From positions 1-13,350 of the forward strand of contig CAMJTZ010000040.1 in NCBI GenBank assembly GCA_946408865.1: DNA of 13,350 nt, read 5' to 3'. Under the pieces are notes generated by a model, which saw nothing but the letters and a program-made list of their open reading frames with translations, was not told the DNA's origin and did no database searches. Of this stretch, positions 1 through 6,586 are shown one piece after another. The DNA comes from an uncultured Clostridia bacterium (GTDB lineage Bacteria > Bacillota_A > Clostridia > Christensenellales > Aristaeellaceae). The translations under genes and the position numbers were made by a program. Numbering within the stretch: the first letter of the stretch is position 1; each line of letters opens with the position of its first letter.

Positions 1-112
1 GAAGAACGCACCCTGGTACATTATCGAATCCAACGACAAGAAATACGCGCGGATCAAGGCTCTCCGCCTGATCGTCAAAAAGCTTGAAGACGCCTGCGAG
101 ACGGTTCTCTGA
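1..112 (+). CDS. ppk2: Polyphosphate kinase 2 (PPK2) family protein, C-terminal end only
   Basis: The frame is open from base 2 to a TGA at 110-112 and encodes the last 36 residues of a protein that begins outside the window. It contains APWYIIESNDKKYARIKAL, which resembles the conserved C-terminal block of PPK2 enzymes (a PWY-[IV]-[IP]-x(3)-DKxYARxxxL pattern, followed by a helix ending the P-loop kinase fold). PPK2 enzymes transfer phosphate between polyphosphate and nucleotides in the cytoplasm. Subtype (NDP- or NMP-phosphorylating) cannot be judged because the Walker A and B motifs are missing. Its stop codon abuts the stop of the gene on the other strand, with no terminator hairpin between. 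The call rests on one short motif. Confidence 0.66.
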   Translation, partial: KNAPWYIIESNDKKYARIKALRLIVKKLEDACETVL

Positions 113-730
113 TCAGTTCCAGGGCGTATAATACCGGTAAATCACTGCAAGCTCCCTGTTCTCACCCATCACAATATATACATCCTGCGCGCAGAAATCC
201 GGATCCTGTGTTTTCTTTGCGATAAATTCCTGCGCGGTATACACTTTCGGCAGATCACCCGCTTCCGGATCGTTCGCGTCCAGCAGCAGCATCCGGTCGG
301 TCACCGCCGCCTCGATGCGGCCGATTTCGATGTAAACGGAATCCCCGGTGACCGGATCGGTGGTCCGGTAATTGCCCTGCAGATCCTCCGTCAGCCAGAC
401 CTGATCCTCCGTATCCCCGTTCAGGATCACTTCCGATTCCGCCCGGACGATCGTATCCACGGGAATCTCCCGGGAGCCGCTCCAGATCGCGTCGCCCGCG
501 TGCAGATTTTCAATATCCTCCCGCAGGAAGATTTCCGGAACGATCAGCTCGATCCCCAGCACGCCGGTCTCCGGGTTGCAGTCCGTGATCCGGGCCCTGC
601 AGGAGAAGGCTGTTTCCATTTCCGTATAGGGTTCCACCGCCAGGGCGGTCACCGTCGTCTGCGCCAGCGCGCCGGCAGCCGTGAACAGGAGAAGCAGGGC
701 AAAGAGCACCGCAGCCAATTTTCTGAACAT
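113..730 (-). CDS. Secreted protein of unknown function (205 aa)
   Basis: I do not recognise a family. Residues 1-23 form a clear Sec signal peptide: MFRK, a leucine-rich core, then ALA before Q24. The mature part of about 180 residues has no further membrane segment and is acidic, predicting an extracellular or wall-associated protein. The sequence alternates short beta-like stretches with turns (GDAIWSGSREIPVDTIV, TDPVTGDSVYIEIG). Three cysteines are present after the signal peptide. The start is supported by GGAGGG about 8 nt upstream. It lies 67 bp downstream of the SIMPL gene on the same strand and has its own candidate promoter (784-812). Its stop codon directly abuts the stop of the PPK2 fragment. 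Confidence 0.8.
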   Translation of the reverse strand: MFRKLAAVLFALLLLFTAAGALAQTTVTALAVEPYTEMETAFSCRARITDCNPETGVLGIELIVPEIFLREDIENLHAGDAIWSGSREIPVDTIVRAESEVILNGDTEDQVWLTEDLQGNYRTTDPVTGDSVYIEIGRIEAAVTDRMLLLDANDPEAGDLPKVYTAQEFIAKKTQDPDFCAQDVYIVMGENRELAVIYRYYTPWN

Positions 731-743
731 GATTCATCCCTCC

Positions 744-786
744 AAAAAGTCAATCAGGATGCCGTAAGTACAGCGGCATCCTGATT
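744..786 (-). terminator. Hairpin terminator downstream of the SIMPL gene
   Basis: A perfect 13-bp inverted repeat (AATCAGGATGCCG at 752-764, CGGCATCCTGATT at 774-786, 9-nt loop) is followed on the minus strand by GAC and five T (751-744). This would end SIMPL transcripts. The right arm also overlaps the -10 box of a promoter for the next gene. Confidence 0.65.
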
Positions 787-812
787 ATATCATTTCTTTA
801 TTCGGCTGTGAA
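784..812 (-). promoter_or_regulatory. Candidate sigma-A promoter for the secreted 205-aa gene
   Basis: On the minus strand TTCACA (812-807, 5/6 match to -35) is followed after 17 bp by a perfect TATAAT (789-784). The -35 lies in the end of the SIMPL coding region. The predicted start point near 777 falls inside the terminator hairpin, so transcripts starting here would lack most of its 5' arm. Confidence 0.6.
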
Positions 813-1520
813 CGTGATCTGGACATTCGCCGTCACGATCAGCTTTGCCGCCTGGACAATCGTGCCCGCGTCCATCTCGGCTTCCTCGACGATATCCGCA
901 CCTTTGGCCCGGGCGGAGAAATTGCTGACGCTGTTGCCGTAGTTGTAGACGCCTCCATCGGTGACGATCTCGATGCCGGTGATCTTCAGGCCAGCCGCTT
1001 CCGCCAGGGTTTCCGCCTTGACCTTTGCCGCTTCCACGGCCTTCTTCAGGGATTCCTTTTCCGCCGCGTCAGTATCGTCGGCAGAGAAGGTGATGCCGTT
1101 GAGCGTATTGGCGCCGGCGGCGAAGGCTTCGTCAATCAGCATGCCTGCGTCGTCAATCTTTTCCACCTTGATGGCCAGGGTGGAATTGGCGTTGTAGGCA
1201 ATCACCTCTTCCATGTCGTCCTTGTAATCATACATCGCGAAGATATTCAGGTAATCGGTGTTGATGTTCTCTTCCTTCACGCCCTTGGCGATCAGCGCCT
1301 GGCGGATGGCGGAGATGGATTCGTTCACTTTCTGCTGCGCTTTCAGCACGTCCTTGTCGCGCGCGCTGACGCCCAGGGTAATGATGGCGGTATCCGCGGC
1401 CACTTTGGTTTCCCCTGTACCGGAAACGGTGATCTTCGTCTCGCCGAGCGCAACGGACGCGGTCAGCAGCATCATCAAGGCCAGCACGGACGCCAGCAGG
1501 GTCTTCAGATTTTTCTTCAT
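798..1520 (-). CDS. Secreted SIMPL-domain (DUF541) protein
   Basis: The 240-residue protein starts with a signal peptide (MKKNLKTLLASVLALMMLLT, cleavage around residue 24-26) and then enters a SIMPL/DUF541 domain. The diagnostic opening is ITVSGTGETKVAADTAIITL, close to the family pattern V-x-G-x-G-E-x(3)-x-P/A-D-x-A. The domain continues through GVKEENINTDYLNIF and ends with VTANVQITF. SIMPL proteins (for example E. coli YggE and Bacteroides or Brucella BP26) are exported; some form ring-shaped oligomers, but their biochemical role is unclear. Length fits the family. The start is set by GGAGG 8 nt upstream. The gene diverges from the AsnC regulator, has a plausible promoter at 1645-1673 and a leader of about 118 nt carrying phased palindromes. 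Confidence 0.92.
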   Translation of the reverse strand: MKKNLKTLLASVLALMMLLTASVALGETKITVSGTGETKVAADTAIITLGVSARDKDVLKAQQKVNESISAIRQALIAKGVKEENINTDYLNIFAMYDYKDDMEEVIAYNANSTLAIKVEKIDDAGMLIDEAFAAGANTLNGITFSADDTDAAEKESLKKAVEAAKVKAETLAEAAGLKITGIEIVTDGGVYNYGNSVSNFSARAKGADIVEEAEMDAGTIVQAAKLIVTANVQITFTAE

Positions 1521-1553
1521 GGGTCATTTCCTCCTTGTTTCTTGCTTGTGTTT

Positions 1554-1626
1554 TTCCGGAACCCTTTTTTTCCGGTTCCGGAAGGTCAGACGATGCGTTC
1601 CGGAAAAAGTTCCCGCTTTTTCGGAA
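1554..1626. repeat. Phased array of TTCCGGAA palindromes, 22-bp period
   Basis: Three perfect copies of the 8-bp palindrome TTCCGGAA start at 1554, 1576 and 1598, exactly 22 bp apart. A fourth degenerate copy, TTCGGAA, starts at 1620, again 22 bp on. The first two copies also form a longer perfect inverted repeat, TTCCGGAACC (1554-1563) with GGTTCCGGAA (1574-1583). The array lies between the divergent promoters and the SIMPL start. A two-helical-turn period suits an operator bound cooperatively on one DNA face; RNA hairpins in the SIMPL leader are the alternative. Confidence 0.6.
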
Positions 1627-1633
1627 TTTTTTT
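1598..1633 (+). terminator. Terminator-like hairpin on the + strand, antisense to the SIMPL leader
   Basis: TTCCGGAAAAAG (1598-1609) can pair with CTTTTTCGGAA (1616-1626), leaving one bulged G, and seven T follow (1627-1633). On the + strand this has the shape of a Rho-independent terminator, but no + strand gene precedes it closely. It could block antisense transcription running from behind the SIMPL gene into the regulator, or be a by-product of the palindrome array. Confidence 0.35.
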
Positions 1634-1644
1634 CTTTCCCGCAG

Positions 1645-1673
1645 AGCATACCACAAAAAAGGCGTTCCTGCAA
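1645..1673 (-). promoter_or_regulatory. Candidate promoter of the SIMPL gene
   Basis: On the minus strand TTGCAG (1673-1668) is followed after 17 bp by TATGCT (1650-1645), each a 4/6 match. The predicted start near 1638 gives a leader of about 118 nt containing the palindrome array. Confidence 0.5.
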
Positions 1674-1678
1674 AAAAC

Positions 1679-1707
1679 TTGCCTTCCCGCCGGTTCTGAT
1701 GTAAAAT
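1679..1707 (+). promoter_or_regulatory. Candidate promoter of the AsnC/Lrp operon
   Basis: TTGCCT (1679-1684, 4/6) is followed after 17 bp by TAAAAT (1702-1707, 5/6). Transcription would start near 1714, about 30 nt before the start codon. It lies back to back with the SIMPL promoter, 5 bp apart at the -35 boxes, so one regulator could control both. Confidence 0.55.
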
Positions 1708-1744
1708 TTTTCTGTTATTCTGCGCATGAAGGAAGGGCTTGCAA

Positions 1745-2236
1745 ATGACGAAACTTGAAACCGATCTGCTCGATCTGCTGAAGGAAGACTGCCGCATTCC
1801 CCTCGAAAAGCTGGCCGTGATGACCGGCGCGTCCCTGGAGGATGTGGCCGCCACCATTGAAGATCTTGAAAAGCGCCGCGTCATCCTGCGCTACGCCCCG
1901 ATGATCAACTGGGATCTGACGGACAGGGAACGGGTGGAGGCCATGATCGAGGTTCGCGTCACGCCCCAGCGGGATATGGGCTTTGACGCCATCGCCCGCC
2001 GCATCTACTGCTTTGACGAGGTCAAGAGCGTTTTCCTCATGTCCGGATCCTACGATCTGCTGGTTCTTGTCGAAGCCAGGACGCTGAAGGAGCTGGCCGG
2101 CTTTGTCAGCGGAAAGCTTTCCCCGCTGGAAACCGTGACCGGCACCGCCACCAGCTTTGTGCTGAAGCGCTATAAGGAAGAAGGCGTAATTTTCGATTCC
2201 GGTGAAACGGACCGCAGGCTGGTGATTTCCCCGTGA
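1745..2236 (+). CDS. Lrp/AsnC-family transcriptional regulator (AlaR-like)
   Basis: The 163-residue protein has the two-domain AsnC layout. Residues 1-55 form a winged helix-turn-helix (KLETDLLDLLKEDCRIPLEK, then VMTGASLEDVAATIEDLEKR). From about residue 65 an AsnC ligand-binding/oligomerisation domain follows, with the GSYDLLVLVEA strand typical of the RAM fold. Such proteins are DNA-binding oligomers that sense amino acids. The ATG at 1745 is preferred over an in-frame TTG at 1739 because GGAAGGG sits 7 nt before the ATG but touches the TTG. The last 4 bp overlap the next start (GTGA), so translation is coupled. The pairing with an aminotransferase resembles B. subtilis alaR-alaT, suggesting control of alanine or related transamination and probable autoregulation. 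Confidence 0.93.
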   Translation: MTKLETDLLDLLKEDCRIPLEKLAVMTGASLEDVAATIEDLEKRRVILRYAPMINWDLTDRERVEAMIEVRVTPQRDMGFDAIARRIYCFDEVKSVFLMSGSYDLLVLVEARTLKELAGFVSGKLSPLETVTGTATSFVLKRYKEEGVIFDSGETDRRLVISP

Positions 2237-3414
2237 ATTACGACAGATTTCTGAATCAGCGGATCGCGGACGTTCCGCCCAGCGGGATCCGCCGGTTTTT
2301 CGACCTGGCCGCCACCATGAAGGATACGATCTCCCTCGGCGTCGGCGAGCCGGATTTCAAAACGCCCTACCATATCCGCAATGCCGCGATCGATTCCCTC
2401 GTCGACGGGGAAACGCAGTACACGGCGAACCGCGGCCTGCCGGAGCTCCGGGAGGAGATCGCGCTCTACCTTTCCGGCCGCTACGGGCTTTCCTACAGCC
2501 CGGACAAACAGATTCTCGTCACGATCGGCGCTTCCGAAGCGATCGACCTGGCCCTGCGCACGCTGACCTCCCCGGGAGACGAAGTGCTCGTTCCCGAGCC
2601 CAGCTACGTTTCCTACTCCCCGGGCGTCACCTTCGCCGGCGGCACGCCGGTCGGCGTTGAAACCCTCGAGAAGGACGATTTCCGCCTGACGCCGGAATGT
2701 CTGGAGAAAGCGATCACTCCGCGTTCCAAAGCGCTGATCCTGCCCTATCCGAACAATCCGACCGGCGGCGTCATGAACCGCGAAGACCTGGAAGCCATCG
2801 CGAAGGTCATCGCAGCGCACGATCTTTTTGTCATTTCCGACGAAATCTATTCCGAACTGGTATACGGCGGTCACGAACATGTCTCCTTCGCCTCGATTGC
2901 AGGCATGTACGAGCGGACGCTGACGATCAACGGCTTCAGCAAGGCTTTCGCGATGACCGGCTGGCGTGTCGGCTACGCATGCGGTCCGGAAGAGATGATT
3001 TCCGTCATGAACAAGATTCACCAGTACGCCATCATGTGCGCGCCCCGGCAGGGGCAGGTGGCCGCGGCAGCCGCGCTGAAAAGCGGCCGGGAAAACGGCT
3101 ACGAGGACGTGCTCCGCATGCGGGAAAGCTATGACCGCCGCAGGCGCCTGATGGTTGACGCTTTCCGTTCCATGGGGCTGCACTGCTTTGAACCCCGCGG
3201 CGCGTTTTACGCGTTCCCGTCCATCCGCCCCACCGGTATGACCAGTGAGGAATTCTGCGCGGGCCTGCTGCAGAGCAAAAATATCGCGGCGGTTCCCGGC
3301 ACCGCGTTCGGCCCCGGCGGAGAGGGAAACATCCGCTGCTGCTACGCCACGGCGCTCGACAAGCTGAACATCGCCCTGGACCGCATGGCGGACTATGTGG
3401 CCGCCCATACCTGA
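2233..3414 (+). CDS. PLP-dependent class I/II aminotransferase (AlaT/AspAT-like)
   Basis: A 393-residue fold-type I aminotransferase, full length for the family. Visible landmarks are SLGVGEPDF near the N terminus, NNPTGG with N175, SDEIY with the PLP-ring-binding D203, the Schiff-base lysine K237 in SKAFAMTGWRVGY, and the carboxylate-binding R368 in GNIRCCYA. These support a cytoplasmic enzyme moving amino groups between amino acids and 2-oxo acids. Substrate cannot be fixed from motifs; alanine or aspartate with 2-oxoglutarate is most likely, and the neighbour resembling AlaR favours alanine. The start is the GTG at 2233, which overlaps the regulator's stop by 4 bp and lacks a strong ribosome binding site, so it probably depends on coupling. 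A 20-bp gap precedes capA. Confidence 0.92.
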   Translation: MNYDRFLNQRIADVPPSGIRRFFDLAATMKDTISLGVGEPDFKTPYHIRNAAIDSLVDGETQYTANRGLPELREEIALYLSGRYGLSYSPDKQILVTIGASEAIDLALRTLTSPGDEVLVPEPSYVSYSPGVTFAGGTPVGVETLEKDDFRLTPECLEKAITPRSKALILPYPNNPTGGVMNREDLEAIAKVIAAHDLFVISDEIYSELVYGGHEHVSFASIAGMYERTLTINGFSKAFAMTGWRVGYACGPEEMISVMNKIHQYAIMCAPRQGQVAAAAALKSGRENGYEDVLRMRESYDRRRRLMVDAFRSMGLHCFEPRGAFYAFPSIRPTGMTSEEFCAGLLQSKNIAAVPGTAFGPGGEGNIRCCYATALDKLNIALDRMADYVAAHT

Positions 3415-3434
3415 AATCTTTCCGGAGGAAAAAC

Positions 3435-4628
3435 ATGCTGAAAAAATACTCTGCCTTCTTCTGCGCGTTCCTGCTGGCGCTTTCTTTCGTCCTGCCCGCT
3501 TCCGCGTCCATGGAAGTGGAGGATGATATCGACATCAACGACCTCGTGGAAATCGTTGAGGAGGAAATCGTCCGCGACAAGAAAGACAGCGACGGTGCTT
3601 TCCTGATGACGGTCACCTGCGCGGGCGACTTTACCATCGGGAAGGATATGAACCACAAGGATCTCTTTACGCCGGAACTGAAAAAAAACGGCGGGGATAT
3701 CAACTTTGTGATGCAGCACGTCAAAAAAATCTTCCAGGAAGACGACCTGACGCTGATCAATTTTGAGGGCACCCTGACGGATTCCACCTTCAAGCCGAAA
3801 AGCAAAACCAGGGACGACTTTATCTTCAGCATCTCCCCCTCCTATGTTTCCGTCCTGCCGGACAACGGCGTGGAAGCCGTCTGCCTCGACAACAACCATG
3901 TGCTCGATCACGGGGAGGAAGGCCTGGAGGACACCAAGCAGGCGCTTCGCGAAGCCGGCGTGATCTACTCCACGCCCATCGAAACCGGCGTCTTCAGCTA
4001 CAGAGGCATCATCCAGGTCGCTATGCTGTCCTACAACTGCATCGACCGCTATGGCACCGGTTTCAAGAGCAGCAGATATAAGGGGCAGTACACCGACGAT
4101 TTCCTGCAGTACGACACCTTTGAGGAAGCCGTCTGCGCGCAGATCGCCGAGGCGAAGAAAAATTACGCGCTCGTGATCGTCTCCTTTCACTGGGGCCGGG
4201 AAAAAGACTATGCGCCCACCCAGAACCAGATCCGCCTCGGGCGGATGGCCGCGGACGCCGGGGCGGACCTGGTCGTCGGCCATCATTCCCACCGGATCCA
4301 GCCGATTGAGTATTACAACGGCACGCTGATCTGCTACTCCCTGGCGAACTTCTGCTTCGCCGGCAACAGCAAGCCCAGCGATATGTCCTCCTACATGCTG
4401 CAGGCCCGTTTCCGCGTAAAGGAGGACGGGACCGCCGCTTTCAAGGATTTCATCATTATTCCGTACCGGATCTCCTCCACGAAGGGAACGAACAATTTTA
4501 CGCCGAAGCCTTTCGAGAGCGGTGCCGAGAGTGACGCCATCCTGAATACCATGCAGGATCCGGTCAATATTAAAAACCTTCCCTACGCTGTGACAGATCT
4601 GGAAACCCACCTGGTATTCCATCAGTAA
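3435..4628 (+). CDS. capA: CapA-family (poly-gamma-glutamate synthesis type) exported metallophosphatase-fold protein
   Basis: The 397-residue product has a signal peptide (cleavage after ASA, about residue 24), an acidic stretch (EVEDDIDINDLVEIVEEE), then a PGA_cap/CapA calcineurin-like domain. Motifs in order: TCAGDFTIGKD (D65), INFEGTLTD, DNNHVLDHGEEG (N153, N154, H155), VSFHWGRE, and GHHSHRIQPIE (G282-H286), followed by YSLANFCF. All metal-site motifs look intact. CapA proteins act at the cell surface in making or attaching poly-gamma-glutamate or related polymers; many homologues lie away from any cap operon and their substrates are unknown. No capB or capC is in the window, so poly-glutamate synthesis is not shown. 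GGAGG precedes the ATG; the gene sits inside the regulator-aminotransferase operon. Confidence 0.9.
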   Translation: MLKKYSAFFCAFLLALSFVLPASASMEVEDDIDINDLVEIVEEEIVRDKKDSDGAFLMTVTCAGDFTIGKDMNHKDLFTPELKKNGGDINFVMQHVKKIFQEDDLTLINFEGTLTDSTFKPKSKTRDDFIFSISPSYVSVLPDNGVEAVCLDNNHVLDHGEEGLEDTKQALREAGVIYSTPIETGVFSYRGIIQVAMLSYNCIDRYGTGFKSSRYKGQYTDDFLQYDTFEEAVCAQIAEAKKNYALVIVSFHWGREKDYAPTQNQIRLGRMAADAGADLVVGHHSHRIQPIEYYNGTLICYSLANFCFAGNSKPSDMSSYMLQARFRVKEDGTAAFKDFIIIPYRISSTKGTNNFTPKPFESGAESDAILNTMQDPVNIKNLPYAVTDLETHLVFHQ

Positions 4629-4643
4629 GAAAGGATTTTCCCC

Positions 4644-5774
4644 ATGCTGGCTTCTGTTCTGCTTGACGAATGCCTGAAAGCCGGGATTGACTTTTTCACC
4701 GGCGTGCCGGACTCATTTCTCAAAGGCCTGTGCGACGAACTGTACGGCCGCTACGGCACGGATTCCGCCGCCCATATCGTCGCCCATAACGAAGGCGGCG
4801 CCGTCGGCCTGTGCGCCGGCCATTACCTGGCTTCCGGCCGTCCGGCCCTGTGCTACATGCAGAACAGCGGCCTAGGCAACACGGTCAATCCGCTGACCTC
4901 CCTGACCGATCCGCAGGTCTATTCCGTCCCGTGCCTGCTGGTGATCGGCTGGCGCGGCGAGCCGGGCACAAAGGACGAGCCGCAGCATGTCCGCCAGGGC
5001 GCGGTCACCCTTTCCCAGCTGGAGCTGCTGGGCATTCCGTATCAGATTCTGTCTCCGGATACCACAGAAGACGAATTCCGCGGTCAGTTTGCCACCCTGC
5101 TGGAAACACTGCGCGCCCAGAAACCGGCCGCGCTGGTGATCCGCAAAGGAGCCTTGCAGTCCGCCCTGAAACCGGTCTACGGCAACGACGCTGTCATGAC
5201 CCGTGAGGAAGCGGCTGCTCTGATCCTGGAAGCCTCCGCGCCGTCCGACTGCTTTGTTTCCACCACCGGCAAGCTTTCCCGGGAGGTTTTTGAGCTGCGG
5301 GAAACCCGCGGTGAAGACCACCGCCGGGACTTCCTGACGGTCGGTTCCATGGGACACGCCTCCATGATCGCCCTGCGGATTGCGGAGGAAAAGCCGGACC
5401 GCCGGGTCTGGTGTCTGGATGGCGACGGCGCAGTATTCATGCATCTGGGTTCCCTTCCGCTGATCGGCCGCAGGAGCCCGAAGAACCTGATCCATGCGGT
5501 GATCAACAATGGCGCGCATGAAACGGTCGGCGGCATGCCGGTCTGTTCCGGTGCGCTGAACATCCGGGACCTGGCCCGTGCAGCCGGATATCCGCAGGTT
5601 CTGTATGCAGACAATCCTGAATCTCTCCGTGGCGTGCTCGCTGGACTGAAAACCGGCGGCGGGCCGGTACTGCTTGAAATCCGGTGCGCCTGCGGCGCCC
5701 GGTCGGATCTCGGCCGCCCCACCACGACGCCCCTGCAGAACCGGGACGCCTTTATGGATTTTCTGCGTTCCTGA
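4644..5774 (+). CDS. aepY: Phosphonopyruvate decarboxylase (ThDP-dependent)
   Basis: The 376-residue protein matches the length and landmarks of AepY/Ppd. FFTGVPDSFLKGLCDEL opens the pyrimidine-binding half, HNEGGAVGL supplies the catalytic glutamate (E50), QNSGLGNTVNPLTSLTDPQV and GWRGEPGTKDEPQHV are the signature substrate-site blocks, and GDGAVFMHLGSL (G260-G262) through INN (N288, N289) forms the ThDP/Mg motif. The enzyme converts phosphonopyruvate to phosphonoacetaldehyde, the step that pulls the unfavourable PEP mutase reaction forward in phosphonate synthesis. Sulfopyruvate decarboxylase is a related possibility, but that enzyme is usually two chains. AAAGGA precedes the ATG; the gap to capA is 15 bp. 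PEP mutase (pepM) and a recognisable 2-aminoethylphosphonate transaminase are absent from the window, which is unusual. Confidence 0.9.
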   Translation: MLASVLLDECLKAGIDFFTGVPDSFLKGLCDELYGRYGTDSAAHIVAHNEGGAVGLCAGHYLASGRPALCYMQNSGLGNTVNPLTSLTDPQVYSVPCLLVIGWRGEPGTKDEPQHVRQGAVTLSQLELLGIPYQILSPDTTEDEFRGQFATLLETLRAQKPAALVIRKGALQSALKPVYGNDAVMTREEAAALILEASAPSDCFVSTTGKLSREVFELRETRGEDHRRDFLTVGSMGHASMIALRIAEEKPDRRVWCLDGDGAVFMHLGSLPLIGRRSPKNLIHAVINNGAHETVGGMPVCSGALNIRDLARAAGYPQVLYADNPESLRGVLAGLKTGGGPVLLEIRCACGARSDLGRPTTTPLQNRDAFMDFLRS

Positions 5775-5823
5775 TCCTGTTGCTGTTCTTTTTCTGTATC
5801 TCTGCAGACCCTGGATTCCCCTG

Positions 5824-5857
5824 ACGGCCGTCCGCACAGCGCGGGCGGCCGTTTGTT
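5824..5857 (+). terminator. Rho-independent terminator closing the alaR-like/aepY operon
   Basis: ACGGCCGTCCGC (5824-5835) pairs with GCGGGCGGCCGT (5841-5852), a 12-bp stem with one U-G pair and an ACAGC loop. TTTGTT follows. Confidence 0.82.
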
Positions 5858-5890
5858 ACAAAAAGTTCATACTTTTGACCACAAGATGTA

Positions 5891-5913
5891 GTGTCAGACC
5901 GTTGACCTGACAC
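5891..5913. promoter_or_regulatory. Inverted repeat overlapping the -35 box: candidate operator
   Basis: GTGTCAG (5891-5897) and CTGACAC (5907-5913) are perfect inverted repeats with a 9-bp spacer. The right arm overlaps the -35 hexamer of the promoter for the orphan gene, a typical position for a repressor site. No regulator gene lies beside it. Confidence 0.45.
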
Positions 5914-5930
5914 ATAGATTTAGTTAATAT
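5902..5930 (+). promoter_or_regulatory. Candidate promoter of the 175-aa orphan gene
   Basis: TTGACC (5902-5907, 5/6) is followed after 17 bp by TAATAT (5925-5930, 4/6) in an AT-rich patch that contrasts with the GC-rich surroundings. The start would be near 5937, about 54 nt before the ATG. Confidence 0.55.
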
Positions 5931-5990
5931 AGATGAGGTATTGAAGACTTGATCAGAAAGTCAGAATGATGATTTCAGGGAGTGATGCGG

Positions 5991-6518
5991 ATGATTGCGG
6001 GATACAGTTGCAAACCCGTATTCCAGTATCAGTTCCGTCCTCTGGTGCACGATCACCGCGCGGCTGACGGCGGGTTCTGTGTCATTCTTTACGAGAACCG
6101 GATCCTTTCCTTCAGTACGTACGACGCCGCCGGTCTCTTCATCGACGAACTGTGTTTCAGCCTTCCCGGGCGCGTGATGCAATGTTTCTACAGTCTCCTG
6201 CGCAACGCAGGCAGCTGGCTGGGTTCCTCCCCGGTGGATCTCCGCGCCTCGAATGTCTCCCCCTATGCTTCGTCCTTCGCGTTCGACGGGTTTGATCCGA
6301 TCCGGATCTGGGGGATGAACGAGCTGATCTGCGAGCCTGCCTGCTCTGAAACGGGCTTCTTTGCCCGCCACCTGTACGTCCTGTTCGAGGATGTGGCCAA
6401 TCTCCTGGCGGAGAACGGTATCCGCCTTACGCTGGACGGCTTCACCTGGGACAACAATATGATTCGTCCCTTCCGGAAGAATCAGTTGTACGCCTCCGGG
6501 CAGCAGGGTGTTGTCTGA
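5991..6518 (+). CDS. Hypothetical protein (175 aa), no recognised family
   Basis: I recognise no domain. The protein has no signal peptide and no long hydrophobic segment, so it is probably cytoplasmic. It is rich in aromatic residues and carries several cysteines (for example SCKP, ELCFSL, ICEPACSE). Codon and base use match the neighbours, and the gene has its own promoter, ribosome binding site and terminator, so it is a real single-gene unit. The ATG at 5991 is chosen because GGGAG lies 8 nt upstream; a GTG at 5982 and an ATG at 5985 in the same frame are too close to that site. It separates the aepY operon from the phosphohexomutase gene. The inverted repeat at its promoter suggests regulated expression. 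Confidence 0.75.
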   Translation: MIAGYSCKPVFQYQFRPLVHDHRAADGGFCVILYENRILSFSTYDAAGLFIDELCFSLPGRVMQCFYSLLRNAGSWLGSSPVDLRASNVSPYASSFAFDGFDPIRIWGMNELICEPACSETGFFARHLYVLFEDVANLLAENGIRLTLDGFTWDNNMIRPFRKNQLYASGQQGVV

Positions 6519-6529
6519 TGATTTCCCGG

Positions 6530-6551
6530 CGCACCGAAAGGTGCGTCTTTT
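6530..6551 (+). terminator. Rho-independent terminator after the orphan gene
   Basis: CGCACC (6530-6535) and GGTGCG (6540-6545) form a 6-bp stem capped by a stable GAAA tetraloop, followed by TCTTTT. A wider pairing, TTCCCGG (6523-6529) with CCGGGAA (6558-6564), encloses it. Confidence 0.7.
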
Positions 6552-6586
6552 CAGTTTCCGGGAATTAAAAAGAAAGGACTTGTATT

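Noticed and set aside
1739..1744. TTG start two codons upstream for the AsnC/Lrp regulator
   Set aside because: It is too close to GGAAGGG to be used; the ATG at 1745 has proper spacing.
3393..4622. A 409-codon open frame antisense to capA, and a 499-codon one antisense to pgm (6551-8050)
   Set aside because: Both lie wholly opposite genes with intact catalytic motifs and ribosome sites. Their proteins are rich in R, G, A and V without domains, as expected for shadow frames in GC-rich DNA.
5982..5990. GTG (5982) or ATG (5985) start for the 175-aa orphan protein
   Set aside because: Both overlap or touch the GGGAG ribosome site; the ATG at 5991 is at normal distance.
5775..5990. Possible riboswitch or T-box in the 216-bp gap after aepY
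   Set aside because: Only a terminator, an inverted repeat and a promoter are evident; no T-box sequence or known aptamer core is seen.
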